NCBI RefSeq assembly: GCF_027579695.1
Contig: NC_083586.1
Location: forward strand, 2,718,501-2,782,500
Source: Neoarius graeffei
Lineage: Eukaryota > Chordata > Actinopteri > Siluriformes > Ariidae
Length of the DNA: 64,000 nucleotides
Reading direction: 5' to 3'
Made by a program: the position numbers and the translations under genes
The notes under the pieces: generated by a model
Told to the model about the DNA's origin: nothing
What the model saw: the letters and a program-made list of their open reading frames with translations, nothing else
Databases searched by the model: none
Part shown: one piece after another, positions 1-10,200 of the stretch
Layout: every line of letters starts with the position of its first letter
Position numbering within the stretch: the first letter of the stretch is position 1

Positions 1-813
1 GTTTTAGAACATCTCCATAATCTTGCATATAAGCAAGATACTGGAAGTAAGACTGAAACATTTTGGGTATAAAGATCAGTCTTAGGAATTTAGCTTTTAT
101 TGAAATAGTGTGAATTAAACCTAGGTTTATTTGTTACACTGTTAAACATGCAGCGTGTTGATTTATTTTGTTCTATGTTCTCTCAGTTGTTTTAATAGAT
201 AGGCTGTGCATGCTCCTCTCTATCCCTGACTAACACTTTAATTTCCTTATCACACATTTTGACCTTATCAAGGTTTCAGTGAATTTGGTAATGTTATAAA
301 GCTAGTGGATTAGCTGCCACGGCTAATTCTATCTTATTAACATCCAGAGATAGCGGTATTGTCCCCAAAAGACGTTTAGGCCTTACACACGGCCTCAAAA
401 GCACGTCAGCTAGCTTTCCTTTGTCTAGTTAGCACACAAAGCTTACATACACAAACCCATGTTAGCTAGCATTCCTTTGTCTTAGCCTAGCCACGTGGTC
501 AACTCCTCCCCCACATTCACACACCTTAGATAGCAATCCATGCTAACTCTTTTGTTCTCCTCAAACCCCACGTGGTGACACACCCTTCTTAGCTTAGCCA
601 CATGAGGCTAATCTAGGGCCTTTCACACACACAGGCCACACACACAAGCACACATTAGCAACACATGCTAATCCTTTTGTTCTACTTAGATAGCATTCCT
701 TTGTCTACTTAGCAACACAAGGCTAATCTAGGCCTACAGTGGCCTTTTACAAACACACGTGGAGTTAGCTACAAAGCTAAACCTCTTGTAAGCCACACCC
801 ACATGTATGTATG

Positions 814-848
<35 letters not shown>

Positions 849-1273
849 CTCACTGTTTGTATATATTTAATCTGCTATTATTCATTTTTATCTTTGTTAT
901 AATAAATTCATTTATTATTGAAACTGTGTTTTATTTGTGTTCCAACAATATCTTAAGTCCCCAATCTCCCAAAGAATTCAAAAAGGTGCATATAAATTAT
1001 GTAATATGGTAATTGATCATAATAATTTGGACTATACCATAATTTGGCTGTTTGGTAATTTATTATTAAGCACCAAAATTAAACGGCACGATTCACTTTA
1101 AATGATTCACTTGAATGATTCACTTGGATGATTCAATTGAAACGATTCAAATGAGACTGATTCCATGAATGATGTAATGATATGAGACTGATTCAATTTA
1201 ATTATTAACCTTCAAATTTAATATGAGACTGATTTAATGAGATTGATCATTCAATTACCCAAATGCACCCACA
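1..1273 (+). repeat. Diverged LTR related to the LTR at 8248-9687, cut by the window edge
   Basis: Positions 1-350 and 800-1273 align in reverse orientation with the LTR of the gag-only element at 8248-19032. Shared blocks include the segment around 60-200, the purine-rich stretch near 1010-1085, and the terminal GCACCCACA. The middle (about 280-800) is an expanded family of short units built around ATTCCTTTGTCT and CACGTGGT, plus a CA repeat. After 1273 there is no sequence starting TGG that could serve as a primer-binding site, so a solo LTR is more likely than a 5' LTR. The left end lies outside the window. Confidence 0.7.
816..846. repeat. (CA)n microsatellite
   Basis: Uninterrupted CA dinucleotide run inside the LTR-like sequence. 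The related LTRs carry GT runs at the corresponding place (near 8661-8715 and 12510-12588). Confidence 0.95.
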
Positions 1274-1451
1274 GTAGTCATTAATTACCACCATACAAAT
1301 AATGATTTAACTGTAACACTTATCAGTGTAGTACTGCAGCATGAGACTAATTGTTCATGGAATTATTACTGATCAGGATTTTAATGTTTAATGGAAATGT
1401 CGATCAAACCAAATGACTACGGAGCACTTAAATGAAGCTCGTTCAACTATA

Positions 1452-3061
1452 CAGTGGTGCTTGAAAGTTTGTGAACCCTTTAGAATTTTCTATATTTCTG
1501 CATAAATATGACCTAAAACAACATCAGATTTTCACACAAGTCCTAAAAGTAGATAAAGAGAACCCAGTTAAACAAATGAGATAAAAAATATTATACTTGG
1601 TCATTTATTTATTGAGGAAAATGATCCAATATTACATATCTGTGAGTGGCAAAAGTATGTGAACCTTTGCATTCAGTATCTGGTGTGACCCCCTTGTGCA
1701 GCAATAACTGCAACTAAACATTTGTGGTAACTGTTGATCAGTCCTGCACACCGGCTTGGAGGAATTTTAGCCTGTTCCTCCATACAGAACAGCTTCAACT
1801 CTGGGATGTTGGTGGGTTTCCTCACATGAACTGCTCACTTCAGGTCCTTCCACAACATTTCGATTGGATTAAGGTCAGGACTTTGACTTGGCCATTCCAA
1901 AACATTAACTTTATTCTTCTTTAACCATTCTTTGGTAGAACGACTTGTATGCTTAGGGTTGCTGTCTTGCTGCATGACTCACCTTCTCTTGAGATTTAGT
2001 TCATGTACAGATGTCCTGATATTTTCCTTTAGAATTTGCTGGTATAATTCAGAATTCCTTGTTCCAACAATGATGGCAAATCATCCTGGCCCAGATGCAG
2101 TAAAACAGGCCCAAACCATGATACTACCACCACCATGTTTCACAGAAGGGATAAGGTTCTTATGTTGGAATGCAGTGCTTTCCTTTCTCCAAACATAACG
2201 CTTCTCATTTAAACCAAAACGTTCTATTTTGATCTCATTTGTCCACAAAACATTTTCCAATAGCCTTCTGGCTTGTCCACATGATCTTTAGCAAACTGCA
2301 GATGAGCAGCAATGTTCTTTTTGGAGAGCAGTGGCTTTCTCCTTGCAACCCTGCCATGCACACCATTGTTGTTCAGTGTTCTCCTGATGGTGGACTCATG
2401 AACATTGGCTAATGTTAATGTGAGAGAGGTCTTCAGTTGCTTAGAAGTTACCTTGGGGTCCTTTGTGACCCCGCCAACTATTACACGCCTTGCTCTTGGA
2501 GTGATCTTTGTTGGTCGACCACTCCTGGGGAGGGTAACAATGGTCTTGAATTTCCTCCATTTGTACACAATCTGTCTGACTGTGGATTGGTGGAGTCCAA
2601 ACTCTTTAGAGATGGTTTTGTAACCTTTTCCAGCCTGATGAGCATCAACAACGCTTTTTCTGAGGTCCTCAGAAATCTCCTTTGTCCGTGTCATGATACA
2701 CTTCCACAAACATGTGTTGTGAAGATCAGACTTTGATAGATCCCTGTTCTTTAAATAAAACAGGGTGCCCACTCACACCTGATTGTTGTCCCATTGAATG
2801 AAAACACCTGACTCTAATTTCACCTTCAAATTAACTGCTAATCCTAGAGGTTCACATACTTTTGCCACTCACAGATATGTAATATTGGATCATTTTCCTC
2901 AATAAATAAGTGACCAAGTATAATATTTTCGTCTCATTTGTTTAACTGGATTCTCTTTATCTACTTTTAGGACTTGTGTGAAAATATGATGATGTTTTAG
3001 GTCATATTTATGCAGAAATATAGGAAATTCTAAAGGGTTCACAAACTTTCAAGCACCACTG
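1452..3061 (-). mobile_element. Tc1-like transposon, inactive
   Basis: A 1610-bp element flanked by TA (1450-1451 and 3062-3063), as expected for the Tc1/mariner superfamily. The termini are inverted repeats of roughly 200 bp that begin CAGTGGTGCTTGAAAG. Inner repeat copies near 1620-1665 and 2845-2880 share the ACTTTTGCCACTCACAG motif. The transposase is on the minus strand and is frameshifted, so the copy is dead, although its ends are well preserved. Confidence 0.93.
1673..2694 (-). pseudogene. Tc1-like transposase pseudogene
   Basis: The frame opens at the methionine before TRTKEIS (codon 2692-2694). It encodes the two helix-turn-helix regions of a Tc1 transposase, with an RSGRPTK linker resembling the GRPR AT-hook. 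The frame is lost near 2245-2260, where one A appears to be missing just before the first catalytic Asp segment. The rest of the DDE domain is readable in another frame, including a [10 protein letters not shown] block and a [12 protein letters not shown] block. An additional in-frame stop lies in that second half. Full-length Tc1 transposases are about 340 residues, and the combined reading here is of that size. The protein is a cut-and-paste transposase in origin; the copy is not functional. Confidence 0.9.
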
Positions 3062-3115
3062 TATGCATCCACCTCGTCTCACTGGTTGAGAAGGCATCAA
3101 AGTTGTTTATAATAA

Positions 3116-3396
3116 AGCCTCGGTCACAACCGCTGTACGTGCTCCTACGGCCGGTCTACGTGCAAGAAACGCACAGAGGGCGCACGTGTGACGTGCTGAT
3201 TTTCGAGCCGTAGACTGGCCGCAGAGGTTCTTTGTCATGTCAAACAAACTACGGGTGCTTACGGTTTTTTCAGGTTGCAAGACAAACTTACGGCCAACGT
3301 GCGTCTTTCTCCACAAACAAAAAAAAAACGCAGCAATTTGGGAAACGCCAAAAATCGCACGGCCAAAAAATCGTACGTCCGGTTGTGACCTAGGCT
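3116..3396. mobile_element. PIF/Harbinger-like MITE, copy 1
   Basis: A 281-bp non-coding element with terminal inverted repeats AGCCT(C/A)GGTCACAACCG and a 3-bp target duplication TAA at 3113-3115 and 3397-3399. A TWA duplication of this kind is characteristic of PIF/Harbinger elements. A second copy lies at 29167-29470 in the opposite orientation. Assignment to the superfamily rests on TIR and duplication length only. Confidence 0.75.
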
Positions 3397-3519
3397 TAAT
3401 CTAGGAATTGTACAAAAACCTGAACAAAAATTCAGTATGCTTGAAGTTTTTTATCCTAATGCATGTCGCTAAAAAAAAAATCTACGCACTTGATTCAACT
3501 AATTATTTACAGATCCGTG

Positions 3520-5140
3520 GTTTAAATTCTGAAGTTGTTTCTGAATTTGCAGAATTTCTCAAACCTGGTTGTATCTTTAGACAACAAATTAATTGTTGGG
3601 AACATTATTTTGATCACCTGGAAGACTCTGAGAACAGCATCTGTGTCCATTCTAGATTCAGTAGGGGTGAATCAGAATGTCATAGGACCTAACCCTATTT
3701 TTGTTCAGGTTTTTGTATGATTCCTAGTGGTCACACTCTCGATCTAGCACTTGCATTTGTATTAAATATAGAAAATATAGTCATACTTCCACAGTCTGAT
3801 GCTCCCTCAGACCATTACCTCATCTTTTTTGAAATGTCTTAACAATAATATATGCACCTTGCACACCATCACATCAAAAGTACATTCACAGCAACTACTG
3901 CATAAAGTTTTATCAGTAGTTTCCCAGAGTTATCAACTATGATTGGATCCCCATTAGACCTCACAGAACTTGATCAGACAACTGAATGCTTCGAGTCAAC
4001 ATTCTGCTTTACTTTAGATAATGTAGCTCCACTTAAAAGAAAATAATTCAGGAGATAAAAAACCCAGCACCTTGGGATAACAATCACACATGCACCTTAA
4101 AACATACAAAATACATGTAAAATTAGAAAATGGTGTCAAACAAAATTGATAGTATTCCAATTAGCATGGAATGAGAGCCACTGGAACTCCAGAGACAAGC
4201 TTCTAATGCTGCTTGTTCAATGTTTCCACCATAATAGAAGATAACAAAAATAATCTTAAAATTTTATGGGATACTTTTGCAAAATTAACTAGGAATAAGA
4301 CCACCACAGAAACATGCAAACCTTCAATATGTAGTAGCGATGGCTTAATGAAGTTTTTTTCAATGGCAAAATTGAAAATATCAGGCAAAAATATCAAACT
4401 ATTAATTTGAAACTAGACAATTTGATAAGTATCCAACACTATGACTATGAGCAATGATTTGTGTTTTACACTCCTTAAAAAGACCGAACTAATTTCACTT
4501 ATTCAATCAAAATCTTCAACTTGTGGGGATTTTTTTCACCCCTTACCTATATGATTCTTTAAACAAATAACACCAGACGCAAACCTCTTTGAAAAACAGT
4601 TATTTTTTAGCAATGGCTATGTACCTAAATCCTTTTATCTAGCAGTTGTCAGACTCTTGATTAAAGAACCTACCTCAACCCTTGTCAGCTGTCCCATTAT
4701 AGGCCAATATCAAACCTCCCTTTTATCTCCAAAATCCTAGAAAAAAACTATGGCATAACAGTTATGCTCATATCTACATGGGAATAACATCCATAAAAGG
4801 TATCAATCAGGATTTAGATCTCATCATAGCAGAGCCAAAGCACTGGTTAAAGTAGTAAATGACCAACTAATGGCTCCTGATCAGGGGTGTGTCTCCTTGC
4901 TTGTGCTGCTTAACCTTAGTGCAGCTTTTGACACCACTGATCATTCTATTCTGCTGGATAGACAAGAAAATGTCATTGGAGGTAAAGGAATGGTCCTCTG
5001 CTGGCTCAGGTCTTATTTAACTGATCATTGTCAGTTTGCATACATCAATGGTGACTTTCGTATTCATGCTAAAGTAAAGTTTGGTGTTCCAGAAGGTGCT
5101 ATCTTTGGCCCACTCCTCAAAATAGGCTACCTCTGGTTAG
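3520..5140 (+). pseudogene. L2/CR1-like LINE ORF2 fragment
   Basis: Broken reading frames spell parts of a non-LTR retrotransposon polyprotein. Around 3650-3840 is the end of an APE endonuclease (GHTLDL, SDHYLI). Around 4690-4760 is the reverse transcriptase entry motif (YRPISNLPFISKILE). Around 4870-5120 are RT motifs with SAAFDTTDHSILL and a degenerate GVPxGxxxGPLL. Many stops and frameshifts separate these blocks. A related fragment lies at 7620-7950 on the other strand. Clade assignment to L2/CR1 is by motif resemblance. Confidence 0.75.
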
Positions 5141-5500
5141 GATTAGGGTAGAGTGAGGGTGAAAGTTTTCCATTGCCCCAGCAAAAGCTGGGGCCTGCGT
5201 TCTGCATGGGCCTGTCCAAAGTCCATCTACTCTCTCACCCCCCACAGCCCAGACACCACACTCCCGAGCAAACAATCTTTCTGTACCTTAATCTGGATGT
5301 TGGTCGAAGGGGTTGGTGATCAGTCTGATGGTCCTCAACCAGGGTTTGGGAACGGGATGAGGGGAAGGTCTAGATCCAAGATTTGATTTTAGTGGTTGAA
5401 ATTAGGTTTAAGGGTTGAGAGGTTTGGGGTTAGGGTTAGGTACTGGGATCACAGTTAAGTTTAGGTGTAGAGGTTGTGGTTAGGTTTGGGGGTTGTGGGG
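5141..5500. repeat. Non-coding stretch with degenerate GGTTAGGG-like words
   Basis: Repeated variants of GGTTAGG/GGTTTAGG occur near 5136-5150 and 5395-5490. They are too irregular to be a true telomeric array. No gene is seen. Confidence 0.5.
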
Positions 5501-5539
5501 AATAGCCCTTAAAACAAGTCTGATTGACTGGATACCCCC

Positions 5540-5830
5540 ACTAGGCTTAATTGTCTGCTTACACTCAGAGCCTTCCAATTCTTCATACAATACACTTGGC
5601 TTAATTGGCTGCTTACACTCGGAGCCTTCTAATTCTGTATACAATACCTTGACCCCTTTACGAGCAATGATTGCTGTTTTAACCTCAAAACCTTCTCATT
5701 CTTGACCCATGACCTTAATCACTTAACTAGCCATAATTGTGTTCTTAAACTCTAAATGTTCTGCTTCTTAACCCAAAACCTTCACCACTGATCAGCAATG
5801 ATTGCAATTTTGGACCTCAAAATTCTCTGT
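5540..5830. repeat. Diverged tandem repeat, about 55-bp unit
   Basis: Two clear adjacent copies of a unit starting GGCTTAATTG(T/G)CTGC (5547 and 5600) are followed by weaker copies that keep the AGCCTTCT/AACCTTCTC(A)ATTCT segment. The reading frames across it are incidental. Confidence 0.6.
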
Positions 5831-5871
5831 TTCCCTAGCCAACCCCTTGACCAATGACGGATACAGTTTAG

Positions 5872-5941
5872 ATAGATGGATGGATGGATGCCTGCCCGCC
5901 TGCCCCTCTCTCTCCCTCTCCCTCTCTGTCTCTCTCTCTGG
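5872..5941. repeat. (GATG)n and (CT)n low-complexity tract
   Basis: A short GATGGATG array is directly followed by a CTCTCTCC-rich stretch. Confidence 0.9.
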
Positions 5942-6117
5942 TGGGTCCAGAGTTGGAATTTGTACTCAAAAGAATAATCCCTGTATCGGGAAAATTCAGT
6001 GTCAAAATATTATGCTCTATAGCAATTTAGTTTCTTGTGACGTTCTTGGGGATTCGTACGCTATCCTCTATGTCATGCATTGACCATTTCTAAGACAAAC
6101 CAAGCCTTCTGTTGTAA

Positions 6118-6181
6118 TATAGGCTCCAGCTTGCCTGCCACCCTGTAGAACAGGATAAAGCGGCTAGAGATGATATGAGAT
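6118..6181 (+). repeat. V-SINE 3' tail fragment
   Basis: Matches the 3' end of the V-SINE copies at 25227 and 31160 (AGGCTCCAGCTTGCCTG ... GGATAAAGCGGCTAGAGAT) and ends in a GAGATGATATGAGATG tail. The tRNA-related head is missing. Confidence 0.8.
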
Positions 6182-6582
6182 GTTGGTCTTGGCCTTAAGT
6201 GGAGCCTGGTACATGATAGGGTTAATTGGTTCACCTGCGCTAATTAGCAGAGCGCGCGTGAGTGCTCAAGGGTGTATGGAAAGTTTAGAAGCTTGGAGAC
6301 GCCAGCAGGCACACGGTTTTGGAAGATTGGAAGCTGCATTGTCGCAAGCTTGTGGATTACTTGTTGGGAGTTCGTGGATGTGGATTTATGTGCTTGTAGG
6401 ATTGACTGACTTTTCTGGTTGGTGAGAATAAGGCTGAACTGCTGAATGGGCCGCCGTGCGCACTTTACAAACTGAACCGACCTGTGCACACGCTGCCTTT
6501 CGCCTTTCCTACTGCACTGTGTTCAACCTTTTTAAGTTAGTAATGAACTTTTGTGTTTAAAGCTTTTGAGTTCAGTTTCAAT
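6182..6582 (+). other. Leader upstream of a gag-like fragment
   Basis: About 400 bp of GC-richer sequence that starts just after a SINE tail and leads into the gag-like frame at 6583. It could be a retroelement 5' region, but no LTR pair or primer-binding site was found. Confidence 0.3.
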
Positions 6583-7086
6583 ATGACTGAGGAAGAGACT
6601 GAAAACCGGGATTTCTCAAATGAACGACAGCTGTTTAAGTTAATTGCAACATGCAGAGGGAAGCTTGGTGTTCTAACACATAAACGTAACAAAATCAACA
6701 GCCTTATTGAATCCGGCCAAGATAAAGAAACTGTTGAGAAACAAATTAAGTTATTTGAGGGATTTTTCATTGAGTTTAATAACTTGCAAGCATCAGTATA
6801 GAGATTGATAAAAGAGGACTATGAAAGAGAGGTCAATCATACAGACTGGCACAAACCAAAATTTCAGTTTTACAAAGACTTCTTGGATGGCATTATAAAA
6901 TGGGTTCAGTGCAAACAAAGTGATGAAAAGGAGGAAGCGGGTGACGAGGAAGAAGAGGGACAGCGTGAACGTGCCTTCAATATTAAACTCCAGGATAGCG
7001 CATCTCAAACAGCTCCCAGTGTTCCGCAGAGCTATAAAGCGACACACGTTCTCATGGTGCGTTTACACGTAGCCGGATATCTATGA
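6583..7086 (+). pseudogene. Probable BEL/Pao-type gag N-terminal fragment
   Basis: One reading frame runs from the ATG at 6583 to 7086, broken by a TAG at 6799-6801. It is a charged, helical protein start: KLIATCRGKLGVLTHKRN, then a FIEFNNLQASV segment, then HTDWHKPKFQFYKDFLDGI, then an acidic run (EEAGDEEEEG). The pattern, a helical bundle followed by an acidic linker, resembles the N-terminal part of BEL/Pao gag-pol proteins. No protease or RT follows, because the frame ends just before a hAT fragment and a V-SINE. The family call is from memory of the pattern and is tentative. Confidence 0.4.
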
Positions 7087-7145
7087 AGACGCATGTTTAT
7101 TTATGCGGTTGCACCTCTCATTTACACGTAAACAGAGGTTTCAGT

Positions 7146-7225
7146 CAGGGGTGCAGATAGGATTTTTGAACTGGGAGGGACTGAGCTGTCAGCAAATGAT
7201 TCCATTTTGTGTAAATGCATATTAT
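7146..7225. mobile_element. Terminal fragment of the hAT family found at 36456-37954
   Basis: About 80 bp starting CAGGGGTGCAGATAGG matches the reverse complement of the right end of the hAT element at 36456-37954, including the TTTTTGAACTGGGAGG segment. Only one end is present. Confidence 0.75.
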
Positions 7226-7246
7226 CTATCTAGCTATTATATATAT

Positions 7247-7475
7247 GGCGGCACGGTGGTGTAGTGGTTAGCGCTGTCGCCTCACAGCAAGAAGGTCCTG
7301 GGTTTGAGCCCCGGGGCCGGCAAGAGCCTTTCTGTGTGGAGTTTGCATGTTCTCCCCGTGGGTTTCCTCCGGGTGCTCCGGTTTCCCCCACAGTCCAAAG
7401 ACATGCAGGTTAAGTTAACTGGTGACTCTAAATTGACTGTAGGTGTGAATGGTTGTCTGTGTCTATGTGCCAACA
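7247..7475 (+). repeat. V-SINE (DANA/Mermaid-type), 3'-truncated
   Basis: Begins with a tRNA-related head (GGCGGCACGGTGGTGTAGTGG with a B-box-like GGTTTGAGCCCC). The conserved V-SINE core follows (TTTCTGTGTGGAGTTTGCAT, then CCGGTTTCCCCCACAGTCC). The 3' tail is missing. Full-length relatives are at 25227-25587 and 31160-31537. Confidence 0.9.
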
Positions 7476-7619
7476 GTGACCCAATCAAAGTTGATAATTC
7501 TGGGAGATCATTTATAAAGCTCTGTGCAGTAGTTGACGTGAATGTACATTTAATACAGTAGCGTGGTGAGGTGCATATATTATTACTCAGACATATTTTG
7601 AATGAGATGAGATAATGAT

Positions 7620-7950
7620 CTGAGATATAGTCATACTTCCACAGTCTGAAGTTATTTTCTACATTTAACCCGAATGTTAGTATTAGATCGAGGGTGTGAC
7701 CACCATTATGGGTCGGTCCTATGACATTCTGATTAATCCCTACTGAATCTAAAATGGACACAAACTCTGTTTTCAAAGGGTCTTCTGGGTTATCGAAGTG
7801 AATATTAAAATTTCCGACAACTAAAGCTTTGTCTGAGGAAATAACCAGATGTGAGATAAAATCTGCAAATTCAGAAAGAAACTCCGAATATTGCCCCGGG
7901 GGCCTGTAAATAATAAGTCACCATGAACCTGTTTTTTTTTTTTTGGATGC
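7620..7950 (-). pseudogene. L2-like LINE endonuclease fragment
   Basis: Minus-strand frames encode the same endonuclease end as the fragment at 3520-5140 (VSILDSVGINQNVIGP, GGHTLDLIL, ISDHYLI). A short T run follows at 7930-7944. It is an isolated LINE fragment with no RT domain. Confidence 0.7.
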
Positions 7951-8243
7951 CTTCTTTCCAGTAGAATATAGTGAATGGAATCATTGTAATAGTCATAAAT
8001 CATGGTGAAATAAACACAAGAATTTCTTGCTAGTTATGATAGTGGACACAGTGAAGAATCTCTCCTGGGAATCACAGGTCCTACTCCCTAACTTGAAACA
8101 CATACCAAGACAATGAAGTTACAGCCCTTGTTGAAATCAATAAAATCAGTAAAGCCATACAGATTTTGTGAAGAAAGCAAATGTAACATGAACCTGCATT
8201 CATGCAGATATCTAATAGAATGGGGGCTAATAGGGGCTTCATG
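7951..8243. other. Stretch without recognised features
   Basis: AT-rich sequence between the LINE fragment and the LTR element. I see no gene, repeat unit or RNA in it. Confidence 0.5.
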
Positions 8244-8247
8244 CCCC

Positions 8248-8670
8248 TGTGGGTGCAATTGGTCTTAAGTGATCAGTCTCATTAAATCAGTCTCATCAAA
8301 TCAGTCTCATTAAATCAGTCTAATTAAATCAGTCTCATTAATAATACCATTAATTTTGGTGTTTAATAATAAATTACCAAACAGCTAAATTATGGTATAT
8401 TCCAAATTATTATGATCACTACCAATGCAGCAATAATGTATTACTTACCGTATTACATAGACACTACAGCCAGTAGTATTCATATACACTTGGGTGAAGG
8501 CAATTTGGAGCTCTTTGAGATTGTGTGACTTCAAGTATACAGTAGCAAAAACAGACAGGCACAGTTTAACAGAATAATTGGATTTATTATAACAATGATA
8601 CTAAATGGATAATAGCAGTTGAGTACATTATATACAAGGCATAAACAGTGAGGTGTGTATGTATGTGTGT

Positions 8671-8718
<48 letters not shown>

Positions 8719-9687
8719 GATTGGAATGTTATCTAAGGTTGGGGGAAGTGAATCACCTCATGGTCTCTGGAGACAAAAGGAATCACCTCGTGGTCTAATG
8801 AGACAAAGGAATATGTTGTGGTTGCTAATCCAACTAGCTTATAACATTACGAAATCCACTGAAATCTTGATGAAGTCAAAATATGTGTAATAATGAAATT
8901 AAAGGTGTTAGAAAGGATAGAGAAAGAGCATGCAACAACCTATCTATTAAAACAACTGAGAGAACAATATAGAACAACAATGATCAACTCAACACTCTGA
9001 GTGTCTACAGTGTGCACAATTAAACAGTTTCTGAGTTTAAATTCACACTACTTCATAAAGCTAATTCCTAAGACTAGGTTGCCCAAATGCCAGTCTTACT
9101 TCCAGTATCTTGCTTCTATGCAAGAATGCAGAAATGTCCCAAAGTTTCGCGGAATTTCGGGTGCTTGCAGAGGTATACAGAAGCTCGTGGGTCGCTTCCG
9201 TGAAAGCGCAGAGGTTTCCTTGGTCTGAACTTCGTCATTCGTGAGGAAAAGTCTCTGATCAAACAATGTGCACAGCGATTAAGTCAGAAGGAATCCGGTC
9301 ACTTCTAACTTTTAATTAACTGCTTGGGCTGCAGTAGTAATGTTACTTATAATAAACAAATAAACCAGTTGTAACTCAATATGAGTGAGACGGCGCAACT
9401 TAAGTACTCTTTTACCATAGCCAGTGGTATATACAAAAGAGCGCTGAGTTTTCTTTTTCTTGCAAGGCAGACGTCTTGATTTTGGATGTTCTGATGAGTG
9501 GGTGTCTCTTTATGTCCGTATGACACGACGGTCCACAGATGAGAGAGAATGAGCTGAGGGTTTCCGGGTCACTTATAGAGTCATGGAGGACGTGACATAG
9601 GTGATCCCATCCAGCCATGACGTAGGTCATCGCGGAAGTTGTTTGATGGGATTTGTAGTTCTGGATGGGACGGTGGCTGTACCTACA
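8248..9687 (-). repeat. 3' LTR of the gag-only element
   Basis: 1440 bp, directly repeated at 12118 onward. It contains a (GT)n run at about 8669-8714. On the minus strand it is preceded by the purine run CCAAAAGGGGG (9690-9700), which fits a polypurine tract next to a 3' LTR. Confidence 0.92.
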
Positions 9688-10200
9688 TTCCCCCTTTTGG
9701 TCTCAGGGGTATGACGGAGTCGTAGCACTGAGAGCACAGTACAGTACAGTACACATGTCCATAGTCCTTCAGGTAGCATCCTCTGTACAGTCCATGATGT
9801 TCTGTGAAACCTGTATAAACTCATGAGTCCTAGTAAGACAGTTGGAGGCATAGGGATTTGGGCCAATATCAGGCTGTAAGCATTTGGGCATATAATCACT
9901 CTCTATCTAACTAGGTCAAAATCACATCTATAAAAAAAACATTCAACATTAAACACTACATAGTTGCTTCATTTCCTATGCATAAAACAAGAAAAGAGAA
10001 GGGATGAAGGAAAGAAAAAGAAGTATTAGTGTTTGGGTTGGTAAATGTGACTGGGAATGTTAGTGTACGCTTATGGGTGAGTGAGGCATACAAGCTAGGT
10101 GGTCAGGATGGGCCTAACTATCGTCCCCCCCTTTTGGAGTGAGGACTGTTCAAAAGGCTTGATTTGATTGCTATGGACCCATTCATATGAGGGTGTTTGA
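9688..10200 (-). other. Gag 3' untranslated region with two polypurine-tract-like runs
   Basis: About 510 bp without a gene. CCAAAAGGGGG appears at the LTR edge (9690-9700), and a longer version lies at 10125-10137, about 430 bp further inside. A third copy is inside gag at 10397-10407. Confidence 0.6.

Noticed and set aside
5395-5490. Interstitial telomere
   Set aside because: Only irregular GGTTAGG-like words, no run of perfect TTAGGG units.
8661-8715. GT repeat runs (also 12510-12588) and regular SINE repeats considered as a CRISPR-like array
   Set aside because: Simple microsatellites and dispersed SINEs; no spacers, no cas genes, and the genome is eukaryotic.
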